A DNA stretch of 64,000 nucleotides from Affinundibacterium nitidum (GTDB taxonomy: Bacteria > Pseudomonadota > Gammaproteobacteria > Burkholderiales > Burkholderiaceae_D), in the NCBI RefSeq assembly GCF_014284155.1, contig NZ_JACOFZ010000003.1, positions 303,072-367,071 of the forward strand. The letters run 5' to 3'. A program made the translations under genes and the position numbers. The notes under the pieces are model-generated. The model saw only the letters and a list, made by a program, of their open reading frames with translations. It was not told the origin of the DNA and did no database searches. Below, piece after piece: positions 50,315-59,582 of the stretch (within the stretch, counting starts at the first letter, position 1; every line of letters begins with the position of its first letter).

Positions 50315-51472
50315 ATGAAAAAATTCTTGATTCAGCTTCGCAAAACACGGCTTTCATTGACGCTCATCACCTTATTCTTATTGCTTCTGATCTCGCTAGG
50401 CCTGGTTCTGTTTTTCGTGGCACAGGCGCGCTTTCGTGAGCCAGGGCCCGCGGTGCCAAGGCCACAGTACTCGGTAACAAAAATAAAGCGTGACGAGGGT
50501 AATGCCTTTTTTATTCTGCGCGGGATGGCGGCGGCCGCACATTTGAATGCCTTTGATGCGGGGCTCAACGCGGCCCAGAGAGATCTTGATATTTACGCCA
50601 AAGACGCTATTGCGGCAGAATCAGACGAGATAATCAAGGCCAATTTCCCCTTAATGGAAAAACCAGATTGGACCATCTGGAATTGCGCCTTGCCGCCAAA
50701 ATATTGGCAGACGATTATGAGGGATCGCCAGCATATCCAAACGAAAATCGCCGCCAACGCAGTCGGATTGAAAAGACTAGCTGAAATGCAGGCGCTGCCG
50801 CGTTACCAAGAGTATCTTCCACCCGGCATTCTCGACGGCAGCGCCTATTATGCGCATTTCCGCGTAGCGCTGGATATGCATTCGACCTTAGCAATCATCG
50901 ACATCCAAGATGAAAACACTGCGCCGGCGATCTTGCGTCTCACAAACGACCATATTTTCCTCAGAAAGCTCTTGGCAAATTCTGGCACACTGATCTCGCG
51001 GCGGGTCATGCTCGCCACCATGCATAAGCAACTGCAAGATCTCGACCAGATTCTCGAGCGTGCCTCATCTTTGCGTCCAGCAGACATCCAAGCACTACGA
51101 CAAGCATTTGTTCCTCTAACCGCAGCAGAAGGCGACCTCAGTGCTGTTTTGCAGCATCAGCAACAATGGCAAACGGTGAGTTTCGATAAAGCCGATTGGC
51201 AACGCCATTTGCGATTTGCTTTTGAATTGGAAGGTCAGCTCGACGCCATCCATCTCAAGCTCAGAGCGATCAATGAAGGAATCGATTTCACAGGCTTCGA
51301 GGCACTAGTACGCGAAGCAAATAAACTGTCAACCTCAGTCAAACTCATTTGGGACGCCAACAGCCGACAACTATCTCTTGACGTCGAACCTTATCGTCCC
51401 TCGTGCGGCAAGCAGGTGCTAGCTTTAAACATACCGTTGAACTCTCAAGGCGTCAAAGGCTTATCTAGGTAA
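50315..51472 (+). CDS. membrane-anchored protein, unknown
   Basis: A 385-residue protein with one N-terminal helix (residues 13-36, SLTLITLFLLLLISLGLVLF) and a mostly helical soluble part rich in Ala, Leu and Gln with an aromatic block PDWTIWNCALPPKYWQTIM, ending in SRQLSLDVEPYRPSCGKQVL, which looks like a short beta domain. Topology suggests a periplasmic body. I do not recognise a family. It lies 130 bases upstream of the FHA gene, on the same strand, and is a possible fourth member of that cluster. Confidence 0.65.
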   Translation: MKKFLIQLRKTRLSLTLITLFLLLLISLGLVLFFVAQARFREPGPAVPRPQYSVTKIKRDEGNAFFILRGMAAAAHLNAFDAGLNAAQRDLDIYAKDAIAAESDEIIKANFPLMEKPDWTIWNCALPPKYWQTIMRDRQHIQTKIAANAVGLKRLAEMQALPRYQEYLPPGILDGSAYYAHFRVALDMHSTLAIIDIQDENTAPAILRLTNDHIFLRKLLANSGTLISRRVMLATMHKQLQDLDQILERASSLRPADIQALRQAFVPLTAAEGDLSAVLQHQQQWQTVSFDKADWQRHLRFAFELEGQLDAIHLKLRAINEGIDFTGFEALVREANKLSTSVKLIWDANSRQLSLDVEPYRPSCGKQVLALNIPLNSQGVKGLSR

Positions 51473-51601
51473 AAATGCAAGACGCGATAAACAGAATCAG
51501 ATTAACCCATCTATTCACGGTATCGTGCGACAAAGTTCGGGCCTACAATTTGCTCACAAGACCTTGAATCCAGTTGCAAAATCGGTATACGCGCCTTCTT
51601 T

Positions 51602-52927
51602 ATGCACATTCCACCCATCCTACCGTCACCGTCACTACTAGCGTCGACGAGCTATGACCAGCACCCCGCTGCGGCGGCGGCTGTCTCGCGCCTGCGGCTC
51701 AGTGCCTACGATCCTCGAGCAGTTGGAGGTAGGCAGACCGTACGCCTCAGTTTGCCTAGCGACTTCGCCGTGGGTTTGGATAATCTAGAACTCCGTGTGC
51801 GTTGTGATTTGCTACCAATGAAGACGAGCCAATATCGTTTTGTTCGCTCGCTGTCAGGTGAATGGCAGTCGGTCTTACTGAGTTTCTCTTCGCGGAACAA
51901 AGAACACGGACAATATCCTTTAGAAATGGAATTGCGTTTCCATCATGAGCAGGCTTGCGTAAAACGTTGGCTCTGCAGCACGGTATTGCTTCTGCCGCGT
52001 AGTGACGCGAGCTTAAGTGAAATTCATCAAGTGTTCTTGGCGAGTCAAAAGAATGTCCGTGTCATCGCCGAAGATGGCGCGATCGCGCGACTACAGCAAG
52101 GTCAACTCGACAGTGGACGACATCGTCAACTCAATGTCGAAGTTATCGCGCGCGATGCGTCATTGGCACAAGTGGCCATGCCGAGTGATGCAGACCAAGG
52201 CCATAGTGAGACCGCGCCAGGTTACCTAGCCTGGGACGAAGTTTTGGTCGAAGTCGCAGCAGAAGCAATGACGCAGGAACAAGCGCTGCAACGCGAATAT
52301 CAACAAAAGAGCGTGGCGACTTCTGCAAACATCACCGCCCCAGCTATTTCTACAGAGGAGCGCTGGTGCGCCTTTTATCATCCTGTACGCCATCATTGGC
52401 TACGTATTCTCGAAGGCGAAACTTGGCGCATAGGCAGAGCTGTGGAGAAGGAAACTCAAGCCTTAACCAGAAACGCTGATATTCAGATTGCCCATCCGCG
52501 CATCAGCGCCATGCATGCCACGCTGCAACGACAAGAAGGTGGTGTCGAATTGATTGATAGTTCGCGTTACGGTGTGCTGCTCAATGGCGAGCGTCTCGCT
52601 CCCTTACGCCCGGTCAGATTGCAAATCGGCGACCGTATCGACTTATGTGCAAGCTTTGCTGGGACACTGGTGTGGCAAGTCATCACACTCAATCAAAACA
52701 TGTTAGTACTGCAGCACAGCTCAGAACATGGCGCTTTCGAGACTCTGTGTCTGATCTTCCGAGCAGCGAATGAAAAGTCTTGCGCCATCGCCAACGTCTA
52801 TCAAGGTTTAGCGCAGATGCAAGAGCAAACACAAGCACGTGGCATTCCCAATTTTGGCGCGGAAAACGCCACTACGAACTTAGACAGCTGGAAACGTTTC
52901 GAGCAGAGTTACCCGCCACAAATATAG
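51602..52927 (+). CDS. FHA domain protein
   Basis: A 441-residue protein. Residues of about 40-160 are beta-rich (VRLSLPSDFAVGLDNLELRV) with no known family. Residues 275-350 form an FHA domain: TWRIGRAVEKE gives Gly and Arg, HPRISAMHATL the RxSxxHA phosphothreonine-binding core, and YGVLLNGERLAPL the NG turn. FHA domains bind phosphothreonine. No membrane segment. It is followed 168 bases later by the zinc-ribbon/SPFH-like gene and then the Ser/Thr kinase gene, making an FHA target of the kinase likely (inference). Confidence 0.88.
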   Translation: MHIPPILPSPSLLASTSYDQHPAAAAAVSRLRLSAYDPRAVGGRQTVRLSLPSDFAVGLDNLELRVRCDLLPMKTSQYRFVRSLSGEWQSVLLSFSSRNKEHGQYPLEMELRFHHEQACVKRWLCSTVLLLPRSDASLSEIHQVFLASQKNVRVIAEDGAIARLQQGQLDSGRHRQLNVEVIARDASLAQVAMPSDADQGHSETAPGYLAWDEVLVEVAAEAMTQEQALQREYQQKSVATSANITAPAISTEERWCAFYHPVRHHWLRILEGETWRIGRAVEKETQALTRNADIQIAHPRISAMHATLQRQEGGVELIDSSRYGVLLNGERLAPLRPVRLQIGDRIDLCASFAGTLVWQVITLNQNMLVLQHSSEHGAFETLCLIFRAANEKSCAIANVYQGLAQMQEQTQARGIPNFGAENATTNLDSWKRFEQSYPPQI

Positions 52928-52967
52928 TTATTTCACCAACGAAAACTAGACTAACTTACAGATCTAA

Positions 52968-52995
52968 CACCAACAAGCGTTGAGTTGGTGGGTTT
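52968..52995 (+). terminator. weak hairpin between FHA and SPFH genes
   Basis: Arms CACCAAC (52968-52974) and GTTGGTG (52984-52990), loop of nine bases, followed by GGTTTTC. A short stem and broken T-run make it a weak terminator, more likely a partial attenuator that trims downstream expression. Confidence 0.35.
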
Positions 52996-53095
52996 TCACC
53001 CTTCTATTCAGACAAAGCAAAAAATCGGCGACTGCTACTATTTTGAGCATGATGCGCTGTCTTGGAAAGCGCAGCCTTTGCTTGAGGAGTCTCGC

Positions 53096-55156
53096 ATGAT
53101 CAGCTTATTTAAATCCGCTCATTCTGGTTGCAGCCGGTGCGCGCAGCCACATCACAATGACACACGCTTTTGCAGCGTTTGCGGTCTCGATTTCGACGCT
53201 CCCGCTCAACACGTGCTGTTAGCGCCAGATGAGGTCGCCATCGGATTTCATGCAACTAAGCTCGGCGATTTTTTAGCTTTGCATGCCCAACATGCGCATC
53301 AACTTCATATTCAAATTTTTCAATATGGGCAGGTGCATGACCTCACTCAAGATCAAGCGCTCAGTGTTGATAAACAAAGTGCTGCTGGCATCTTTATTAC
53401 GCGTAAAGGCCGTTTTGATGTGAACGTAGTGGTCGACGATTTACACACCGCTGAATTTCTCCCCTTGCAAGCAAATATTCGACTACAACTGCATGTTGCA
53501 CAAACTCGAGAATTCGCCGAACAATTTATGTCGGGAAGCTGCCGTGTGACCTTAACAGATCTGCAAACCTTGTTTTCCCCCAGCGTGCGTCAGCAATGCT
53601 TAGAAATGACCAATGCCCATACGCTCAGAGAGTTACAGGACCAAGTCGGACTCCAACAACATCTTCAACAAGAGATCAAGGCAACACTCGCAGCGCAACT
53701 TGAAAAGCTTGGCCTTGCTCTTGATCGCATCCAAGTCCAAGAACTTCGCCACGACAAACTCTCCAGTGCGAGAGAAAGCCTAGGTGAAAAACTTGGTAGC
53801 TTATACCTCATTATTGATCATCAACGTGCCAATAATGCGCATCGCAAACAGATCGATGCCTTATACAGCGAGGCAGAATGGCAGCAAATCGCCCGTGATG
53901 AAGAGCGGGTTCGTTTGCGTTATCGTCGCGAGGAAATGCGCCAACAACTGGGCAACGATCTATCGTGGTTGTATTTGCGTGGTGAACACGAGAATGCGAA
54001 GAAACGCTTAAGCCGCGCCAAGCTACGTCAAGACGAAGCAGAGCGTCTACACGCGATTCAATTGCGTGAACTCGAGCTCTATGCGCGCATTGCTGAAGCC
54101 AGTACTCGCAAACAAGCCATCGAACAAGGGGCGGCTAGTGCGGTACAGGAGCTCGAACATCAACTTCGCGAAAAGAAAGATCAGCAGCAAAACGAAGTTG
54201 ACGAATGGTTGCATATCCGCACTTTGGCGCGTATCAAAATGCGCTCAGAGTCTGAGCTAGCACAGATGCATAGCAAGGAAGCGGCGCAACTGCTCCAGCA
54301 GAAAATTGAACATCAATTACAAGCACAGCGTCTTGAACATGATCTCGAAGTGAATCAACGCCAGCAGCAGAGCTTAAGACAACAAGAGCAAGCCGCCTGG
54401 CTACACGAGCAGCAAAGACAATTACAACTACGCGAACAAGCACTAGAAGAGGAAGCCCATCAAACACGCTTGCTCAGCCTCAGCTTAGAAACGGAAGTGC
54501 GCGCACGCGAGTTCAAACGCATACAGGCTTGGGAAGACGAGCTGGCGCAACAACGGCAACAACAGCTACAAAGCGAGTCAGTACTCAAAGCGCAACAACA
54601 GGCGGTACAAATGGCGACGCTCAAACAGCAGATCGCTCAATTAGAACACCAGCAAGCGCAACAACAGGCCTTAGCGCAGCATGACAAACTCAGTCGCACC
54701 TTGGCTTTAGAGGCGCAATATGCGGAGCTTGAACAGCAGCGTCAACAGCAATCACATGTGGCCCAAGCACAGGCCGAACTCGAAGTTCAGTTGCGCAAAT
54801 TTGAGGCAATTGCCGCACTGAGCGAAACCAGTAAGATTGCGGTAGCTGATCAAGCAAATGCTGCCATGCTGACAGACGTGTTGAAGTTACAGACCATGGC
54901 CGCCATGAGCCCCGAACAAATTTTAGCGATCCAAGCAGCTCAGTCGGAGCACGCAGCGCAGGCGGTAGCCGAAGTCAAACGCCAAACTCATGGTCTCTCT
55001 TGGGAAGATACGGTGCGTATGCTGCACGAACGGGTACAAGAGGAGCGTGCGCAACGACAAGCAGAGCAAGAACGTCGACACGAAATCGATCTGCAAAACG
55101 CACAAGGTCTTGCTTTTGCACGTACGCCACCCTACGGTCCTTTGCAGGGTAAATGA
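53096..55156 (+). CDS. zinc-ribbon/SPFH-like/coiled-coil scaffold protein
   Basis: A 686-residue protein. An N-terminal zinc ribbon (CSRC at 12-15 and CSVC at 26-29) is followed by an SPFH (band-7)-like domain at 40-225, seen in PLQANIRLQLHVAQTREFAE, TLTDLQTLFSPSVRQQCLEM and LGLALDRIQVQELRHD. Residues of about 225-670 are a very long coiled coil rich in Gln, Glu, Ala and Leu. SPFH domains form oligomeric rings; here there is no membrane helix, so the protein would be cytoplasmic. The ATG at 53096 with GAGGAG is used. The SHOCT-kinase gene follows at 55221, 64 bases on. Confidence 0.75.
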   Translation: MISLFKSAHSGCSRCAQPHHNDTRFCSVCGLDFDAPAQHVLLAPDEVAIGFHATKLGDFLALHAQHAHQLHIQIFQYGQVHDLTQDQALSVDKQSAAGIFITRKGRFDVNVVVDDLHTAEFLPLQANIRLQLHVAQTREFAEQFMSGSCRVTLTDLQTLFSPSVRQQCLEMTNAHTLRELQDQVGLQQHLQQEIKATLAAQLEKLGLALDRIQVQELRHDKLSSARESLGEKLGSLYLIIDHQRANNAHRKQIDALYSEAEWQQIARDEERVRLRYRREEMRQQLGNDLSWLYLRGEHENAKKRLSRAKLRQDEAERLHAIQLRELELYARIAEASTRKQAIEQGAASAVQELEHQLREKKDQQQNEVDEWLHIRTLARIKMRSESELAQMHSKEAAQLLQQKIEHQLQAQRLEHDLEVNQRQQQSLRQQEQAAWLHEQQRQLQLREQALEEEAHQTRLLSLSLETEVRAREFKRIQAWEDELAQQRQQQLQSESVLKAQQQAVQMATLKQQIAQLEHQQAQQQALAQHDKLSRTLALEAQYAELEQQRQQQSHVAQAQAELEVQLRKFEAIAALSETSKIAVADQANAAMLTDVLKLQTMAAMSPEQILAIQAAQSEHAAQAVAEVKRQTHGLSWEDTVRMLHERVQEERAQRQAEQERRHEIDLQNAQGLAFARTPPYGPLQGK

Positions 55157-55220
55157 GGTAGCAGAGTTGGTGCGCCTTCCATGGCGTGCCATGACACTTT
55201 TTTGGCGGCTTTAGCAAACT

Positions 55221-56546
55221 ATGTCGACAGCGATTCAACAGATACGAGAACTACGCGCCTTGCATGAGGAAGGTTTGTTGAATCAGGACGAGTTCGCCCT
55301 GCGCAAGAACACCATACTCGATACCTTATTCTCTCTCTCCAAGTCTAAAGAGAGCGATGTCAAACCCGCTTCAGTCGTTGCAAACAAATCCCTCGCTGGC
55401 GATACCGATCTCGGTTATGTCGCTGGACAAGAACTGAGCGCCAGCCATAAACATTATCGGCTCATCAAATTGATCGGTCAGGGTGGTATGGGGCAGGTGT
55501 GGCAGGTGAATGATGTCAGCACCGAGCTGGAACTAGGTCATGCAGAAACACTAGCACTCAAAATATTAGCCCCCGAGTATAGTGACAGCGCCATTCATCG
55601 TCGCCTATTGATCGAAGAAGCGACCCTCGTTCGCAAACTCGCGCATGAACATATTGTTCGGGTGTACGACTGGGGGCGTGATCCAGCTACTGGCAACTAC
55701 TTCATCGTGATGGAATGCTTGCAAGGGCAAGATGTTGATCATTACTTGAGTAAGCATCTGCATCAAGCCGAAGTAGCACAGTCGGGCATAGGGCTACCTC
55801 AAGCCCTCAATATTTTGATGCCTGTCGCACATGCTTTGGCTTACGCTTGGGACAAGTATCAACTAGTGCACCGCGATCTGAAACCGGGTAATCTCTTTTT
55901 GTGTAAGAACGGTAGTGTCAAACTTCTCGATTTTGGCATCTCGGCACGGCTGCGCAGCCATTCACAACATCCTCAAGATGCTCAACGGAAAACTGAGCCC
56001 CATCTCAAACCGGGCCCACATGCTGGCACTGCGGGCTACCGCGCACCAGAGGCTGGCACGCATCAGCAAGTGTATCAACGTTCACTCGATGTATATGCGG
56101 TGGCTGTCATGCTTTATCAAATGCTGACGGGCGCCATGCCTTTTCCAGAACAGAGACTAATTCACCATCAGCCCGCCAAGCCAAGTAAGCTTAATGCAGG
56201 ACAGTGGCAGGCATTACAGAAAGGCTTTGCCTGGGACCCACGGCAAAGACATACCGATGTATTGGGCCTATTGCAAGACATCACGCAGCAGATGCAAGGC
56301 AGTGGCATTGCGCCAGCCTTTCACGACAGCGATCTGCGCGCTCAACAAAGGCAACAACGGAAGGAACTCGAACAACAACGTAGGCTGCAAGCCAGCCAAG
56401 CGTTAATACAATTGCAGGCAATGGTTAGCAAGCAATACCAAGCAAATGCAAACAGTCATGCATCGGTCCCCTTGCTTAAAACTCAGTGGGAAGCCTCAAA
56501 AACATATCTTGCTCGGATGAGTACTGGGACCCAGAAGAATACTTAG
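55221..56546 (+). CDS. Ser/Thr protein kinase with SHOCT-like N-terminus
   Basis: A 441-residue cytoplasmic kinase. Residues 5-38 resemble a SHOCT domain (IRELRALHEEGLLNQDEFA). Kinase motifs are the glycine loop GQGGMGQVW (86-94), ALKILAPEY with Lys114, HRDLKPGNL (217-225), DFGIS (237-241) and RAPEAGTH in the activation segment end, all intact, so it should be active. The C-terminal 90 residues are Gln/Glu-rich and coiled-coil-like. No membrane helix or PASTA repeat, unlike many bacterial kinases. It ends the FHA-SPFH-kinase set and overlaps a convergent small membrane gene by four bases. Confidence 0.93.
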   Translation: MSTAIQQIRELRALHEEGLLNQDEFALRKNTILDTLFSLSKSKESDVKPASVVANKSLAGDTDLGYVAGQELSASHKHYRLIKLIGQGGMGQVWQVNDVSTELELGHAETLALKILAPEYSDSAIHRRLLIEEATLVRKLAHEHIVRVYDWGRDPATGNYFIVMECLQGQDVDHYLSKHLHQAEVAQSGIGLPQALNILMPVAHALAYAWDKYQLVHRDLKPGNLFLCKNGSVKLLDFGISARLRSHSQHPQDAQRKTEPHLKPGPHAGTAGYRAPEAGTHQQVYQRSLDVYAVAVMLYQMLTGAMPFPEQRLIHHQPAKPSKLNAGQWQALQKGFAWDPRQRHTDVLGLLQDITQQMQGSGIAPAFHDSDLRAQQRQQRKELEQQRRLQASQALIQLQAMVSKQYQANANSHASVPLLKTQWEASKTYLARMSTGTQKNT

Positions 56547-56848
56547 CGTTCGATATCAATGTCGACGCCATGCTTTTTGAAGTACCACTGCATGAAGGGT
56601 ATCTCGATTAACAGATAGGTGATCACCGTGAACCAAAACCAATTCGCCTCAAATAAAAACATATTGAAGGCATAAGCAGTATTCCAACATTGCGAGCCGA
56701 CGATCAACAAGGAAAGTGCCGTCGCCACCAAATCACATTGCGCGATCTTCTTGAAGCTATTGCCTGCAAACTTGGGGTAGATCACGAGATAACCGACGAC
56801 AATAATCACAAAATTAAGTCCGATGACGGTAAATTCTAGGCTATCCAT
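56543..56848 (-). CDS. small membrane protein, unknown
   Basis: A 101-residue protein with three predicted helices (VIGLNFVIIVVGYLVIYP, VATALSLLIVGSQCWNTAY, WFWFTVITYLLIEIPFMQWY) and a charged C-terminus (KKHGVDIDIER). A good AAAGGA site precedes the ATG. Its stop overlaps the kinase gene end by four bases. It is separated from the next gene upstream (57245) by 85 bases. Family not recognised. Confidence 0.65.
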   Translation of the reverse strand: MDSLEFTVIGLNFVIIVVGYLVIYPKFAGNSFKKIAQCDLVATALSLLIVGSQCWNTAYAFNMFLFEANWFWFTVITYLLIEIPFMQWYFKKHGVDIDIER

Positions 56849-56933
56849 TTGTGGTCTTTCCTTTGATTTTTTGGGGTGTAGATCGTTCTAACATCTGGCT
56901 TTCGGCTTCTCAAATGGCCCCCATTTAATTCAA

Positions 56934-57245
56934 TTAACGAGTAGGACTAAAAAAGAATAAAAGCAAATTGAAGCTTAACAAGATGGGCGCAAGCAGTGTA
57001 ATCATCCATTGATGCGCTTGAGTTGAATCAGAACGTTTATTAAGTTTCCAGATGGCGATGGGCACCGCAAACAGTAAGAATATTGCTAGGAGAGGCAATA
57101 TGTAGACTATCAGCATGCCTAGCGCCAAGCCGCCCTGTGCATTGAAGAGCCCTAGATTACCGAACGCTCGATCAATCAAGATCATTACAATTGAAATGAC
57201 GAGAATGATAGCGGAGATAAAGATTTTTTGAACAATCGGAATCAT
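56934..57245 (-). CDS. small membrane protein, coupled to the upstream gene
   Basis: A 103-residue protein with three predicted helices (KIFISAIILVISIVMILID, LALGMLIVYILPLLAIFLLF, WMITLLAPILLSFNLLLFFF). Its ATG overlaps the stop of the 57242-57712 gene in an ATGA, so translation is coupled. No family recognised. The pairing of a soluble and a membrane protein resembles paired immunity genes in polymorphic-toxin loci (inference). Confidence 0.65.
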   Translation of the reverse strand: MIPIVQKIFISAIILVISIVMILIDRAFGNLGLFNAQGGLALGMLIVYILPLLAIFLLFAVPIAIWKLNKRSDSTQAHQWMITLLAPILLSFNLLLFFFSPTR

Positions 57246-57712
57246 GGTCGCAACACACTTCCGCACAGCTCGTTGAATTCCCCATCTTGAAATCTCGCCG
57301 CCACTGTATGCTCCTCGTCCCAATCAGTGCGATATGCAATTTCTGTCGCTAACTCATTTGCCAGGTAATAGACCGCCACGTATTCAATCTCCACATATGC
57401 CCAAATATCTGCGGCACGATTAATTTTAAGCTGAGACGCTGAACCAGTCTCTTCTGAGGCTAGAACTTCTGCGTATGGCTCATAGTGTTCGAAGAGTGCT
57501 CGTTCGATAGTTCGACACCAATGGGGATAGTTGTGTAGGGCAAGCTTCGCAGTCGAGATGGCGTCGGATTCTGGCGATTTTCTTGTCCCACTCAGAATCA
57601 ACGGATATTGTTGGCCCATCAGCCCGATTTGTCCACGCCACATGCCTCGACTACGTTTTAGCTCACCTAACTCTTGGTCGAAGTATGAGGGCGAGGAAAA
57701 TAGAGAGAACAT
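57242..57712 (-). CDS. small soluble protein, immunity-like (tentative)
   Basis: A 156-residue protein: MWRGQIGLMGQQYPLILSGT opens a beta-rich part, a helical part with LALHNYPHWCRTIERALFEH follows, and RTDWDEEHTVAARFQDGEFN near the end. The WDxEH segment and general shape recall DUF6985-type immunity-like proteins, a comparison from memory that needs a search. No signal peptide. A stop/start overlap (ATGA) joins it to the membrane protein gene at 57245. Confidence 0.5.
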   Translation of the reverse strand: MFSLFSSPSYFDQELGELKRSRGMWRGQIGLMGQQYPLILSGTRKSPESDAISTAKLALHNYPHWCRTIERALFEHYEPYAEVLASEETGSASQLKINRAADIWAYVEIEYVAVYYLANELATEIAYRTDWDEEHTVAARFQDGEFNELCGSVLRP

Positions 57713-57751
57713 ATATCCACCTTCTTTTCGTTGGTGACTAAGCTTACTTTT

Positions 57752-57988
57752 TTAGCCTAGAAGATATGCTGAGCCAGTTGCTTTCTTCACCCACTCTTCA
57801 TCACTTTTAATCACTTGTTCAGCGCGAAGTGCCAATTTCGTTGCAATAGCAATCGAACGCTCGACCAACTCATCCTCATTCTCTGCAGTTAGACTTTGAT
57901 GCTGAAGTAAGCCAGCAAAGACTGTCGCTGCCATTTGGGCGACCACTGATTCACTATGTTGCAAATGCAAGAATTCTTCTTTTGTCAT
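57752..57988 (-). CDS. small helical protein, unknown
   Basis: A 78-residue, probably all-helical protein (EEFLHLQHSESVVAQMAATV, ATKLALRAEQVIKSDEEWV) with no cysteines and no signal. The ATG at 57988 has a GGAGA site. It lies 39 bases before the tentative immunity gene on the same strand and may form a unit with it. Family not recognised. Confidence 0.55.
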   Translation of the reverse strand: MTKEEFLHLQHSESVVAQMAATVFAGLLQHQSLTAENEDELVERSIAIATKLALRAEQVIKSDEEWVKKATGSAYLLG

Positions 57989-58049
57989 ACTGTCTCCATG
58001 TATTTCTAATGATCTCAAAGATTGTCGCCGACTATGTCAATCGCAATCA

Positions 58050-58547
58050 CTAGTCTAATGCGCGACTCGCTTCACACAAAGCTTTGGACAATAGGTCTTT
58101 GTCGATTAAACCCGATGCCGGTTTGCGAACCGACGCACCCGCTGAGATAGCCCCACTCTGATACGAGATGCCATAGATCGTAGCATAAGTGCCGCTTGCA
58201 TCCATCACAAAAGCATAGGCACCGTTAAAACCCTCAGCACTCAATGCTTTAGCAAATTCAGTGGCCGAAGCTGCCGAACCATGGACTGCCTCGATCAATT
58301 TTGTCCTATCTAAGGCTTTCGGAAATTTATCGAATTGCACACTTTCTATGCCATCGATTTCGACAAACTTGCGCCAGCATGGATGTTCAAAATTCTTATC
58401 ACGCATGGCCTTAAATGATTTCGTTCCGAGTTCGGTTTTACTGAAATCGAAGAAGGCGACAACCAAAGGTTTAGAGCCAGCGTTGGCTGCCAAACTGGCG
58501 CATAACAGCGTGATGAAACAAAAGCTATAGAAAAGGAGTCGACGCAT
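58050..58547 (-). CDS. secreted protein, unknown
   Basis: A 165-residue precursor with a signal peptide (MRRLLFYSFCFITLLCASL, cleavage after ANA). The mature part of about 140 residues has KPLVVAFFDFSKTELG, HPCWRKFVEIDG and a C-terminal LCEASRALD. Cysteines in both (HPCW, LCEA) may pair. Family not recognised. It starts one base after the MarR stop, so the two genes form one operon and MarR may control it. Confidence 0.7.
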   Translation of the reverse strand: MRRLLFYSFCFITLLCASLAANAGSKPLVVAFFDFSKTELGTKSFKAMRDKNFEHPCWRKFVEIDGIESVQFDKFPKALDRTKLIEAVHGSAASATEFAKALSAEGFNGAYAFVMDASGTYATIYGISYQSGAISAGASVRKPASGLIDKDLLSKALCEASRALD

Positions 58548-58548
58548 A

Positions 58549-59016
58549 TTAAGCCTGCTCCACAAGACCATCTTCCTCTTGTTGTCGGTTACTGTTCACC
58601 AAGGCCTCTATCAAAATCGCCAGTGCATCATGTATCTGTGCGTGTTGAGCTTGCGGGATATGTTCGAACACTTGTGTCGCATGCGCATTCAAGGTTTGTT
58701 CGAGTTTTTCAGCACGAATACGACCCAGCGCCGTCAGACTTAATTTGACGCTACGCCCATCCGTGTCATGTGGCGACTTCTGCACCACACCATCGGAAAC
58801 TAAGGAATCCACCGCGCGACTAATCCAGGCTTTATCGAGTGATAAACGATCTGCCAAAGCTTGCTGGCTCAAACCATCAACGCGCAACAATTCCGTCAAC
58901 ACGTGACATTGCACATTCGAAGCACCATCCACTGAGGCGGATTGCGCACGTTGCGAGCGTACGAATAAACGACTGAGTTCACGGACCATCAACGCGGGAT
59001 CATCTGGGATAGGCAT
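58549..59016 (-). CDS. MarR family transcriptional regulator
   Basis: A 155-residue winged-helix protein. VLTELLRVDGLSQQALADRL and SLDKAWISRAVDSLVSDGVV are the HTH, HDTDGRSVKLSLTALGRIR the wing. MarR proteins respond to phenolic or oxidant ligands. The secreted-protein gene follows immediately (one base between stop and start), and the DUF3147 gene lies divergently 189 bases away, so these are candidate targets. Confidence 0.92.
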   Translation of the reverse strand: MPIPDDPALMVRELSRLFVRSQRAQSASVDGASNVQCHVLTELLRVDGLSQQALADRLSLDKAWISRAVDSLVSDGVVQKSPHDTDGRSVKLSLTALGRIRAEKLEQTLNAHATQVFEHIPQAQHAQIHDALAILIEALVNSNRQQEEDGLVEQA

Positions 59017-59205
59017 GGTGTTGAGTATCTTTCATTAGGAAACAGCCGAATGCTAAGACCATCGGAAATCGATGTCAAGGACAACTATTTGATCTTGCGC
59101 ATGAAATCGATGCTTTTCGCACTAGCGCGTGATGTTCAGCTTACAATCCAAGGCATGAGTCGCCTTCCAAAATGGAAATGGTGCATTTCTTGATTAAGGA
59201 AAAGC

Positions 59206-59556
59206 ATGTGGTATCTAAGCGCCAAATATCTCATTACCGCCGCGGTGGTAGTGGTGATTTCTGAATTAGCCAAACGTAGCGACAAACTTGGTAGGCTCCT
59301 TGCCGCCTTACCATTGGTCACTTTACTGACCTTGATCTGGCTCTATATCGAAAATCAATCGCCCGATAAAATCGCGAATCATGCGCGGTTCACCTTGTGG
59401 TATGTTTTACCAACGCTTCCCATGTTTCTTGCTTTTCCCTGGTTGTTAGAGCGTTTGGGCTTTTGGTTGGCTTTATTCGCGAGCGCATTGATTTCACTCG
59501 TTTCATTTCTTTTGCTAGCTTTCGTATTGAAACGATTTGGTTTAGCCTTGTTTTAG
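59206..59556 (+). CDS. DUF3147 membrane protein
   Basis: A 116-residue protein with four predicted helices. YLITAAVVVVISELAKRSDK and LLAALPLVTLLTLIWLYIEN then RFTLWYVLPTLPMFLAFPWL match DUF3147, a family of small inner-membrane proteins of unknown role. It ends at the bidirectional hairpin at 59583. Divergent from the MarR gene. Confidence 0.88.
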   Translation: MWYLSAKYLITAAVVVVISELAKRSDKLGRLLAALPLVTLLTLIWLYIENQSPDKIANHARFTLWYVLPTLPMFLAFPWLLERLGFWLALFASALISLVSFLLLAFVLKRFGLALF

Positions 59557-59582
59557 TGGCCATATGAATTAGGCCCTGAAAC

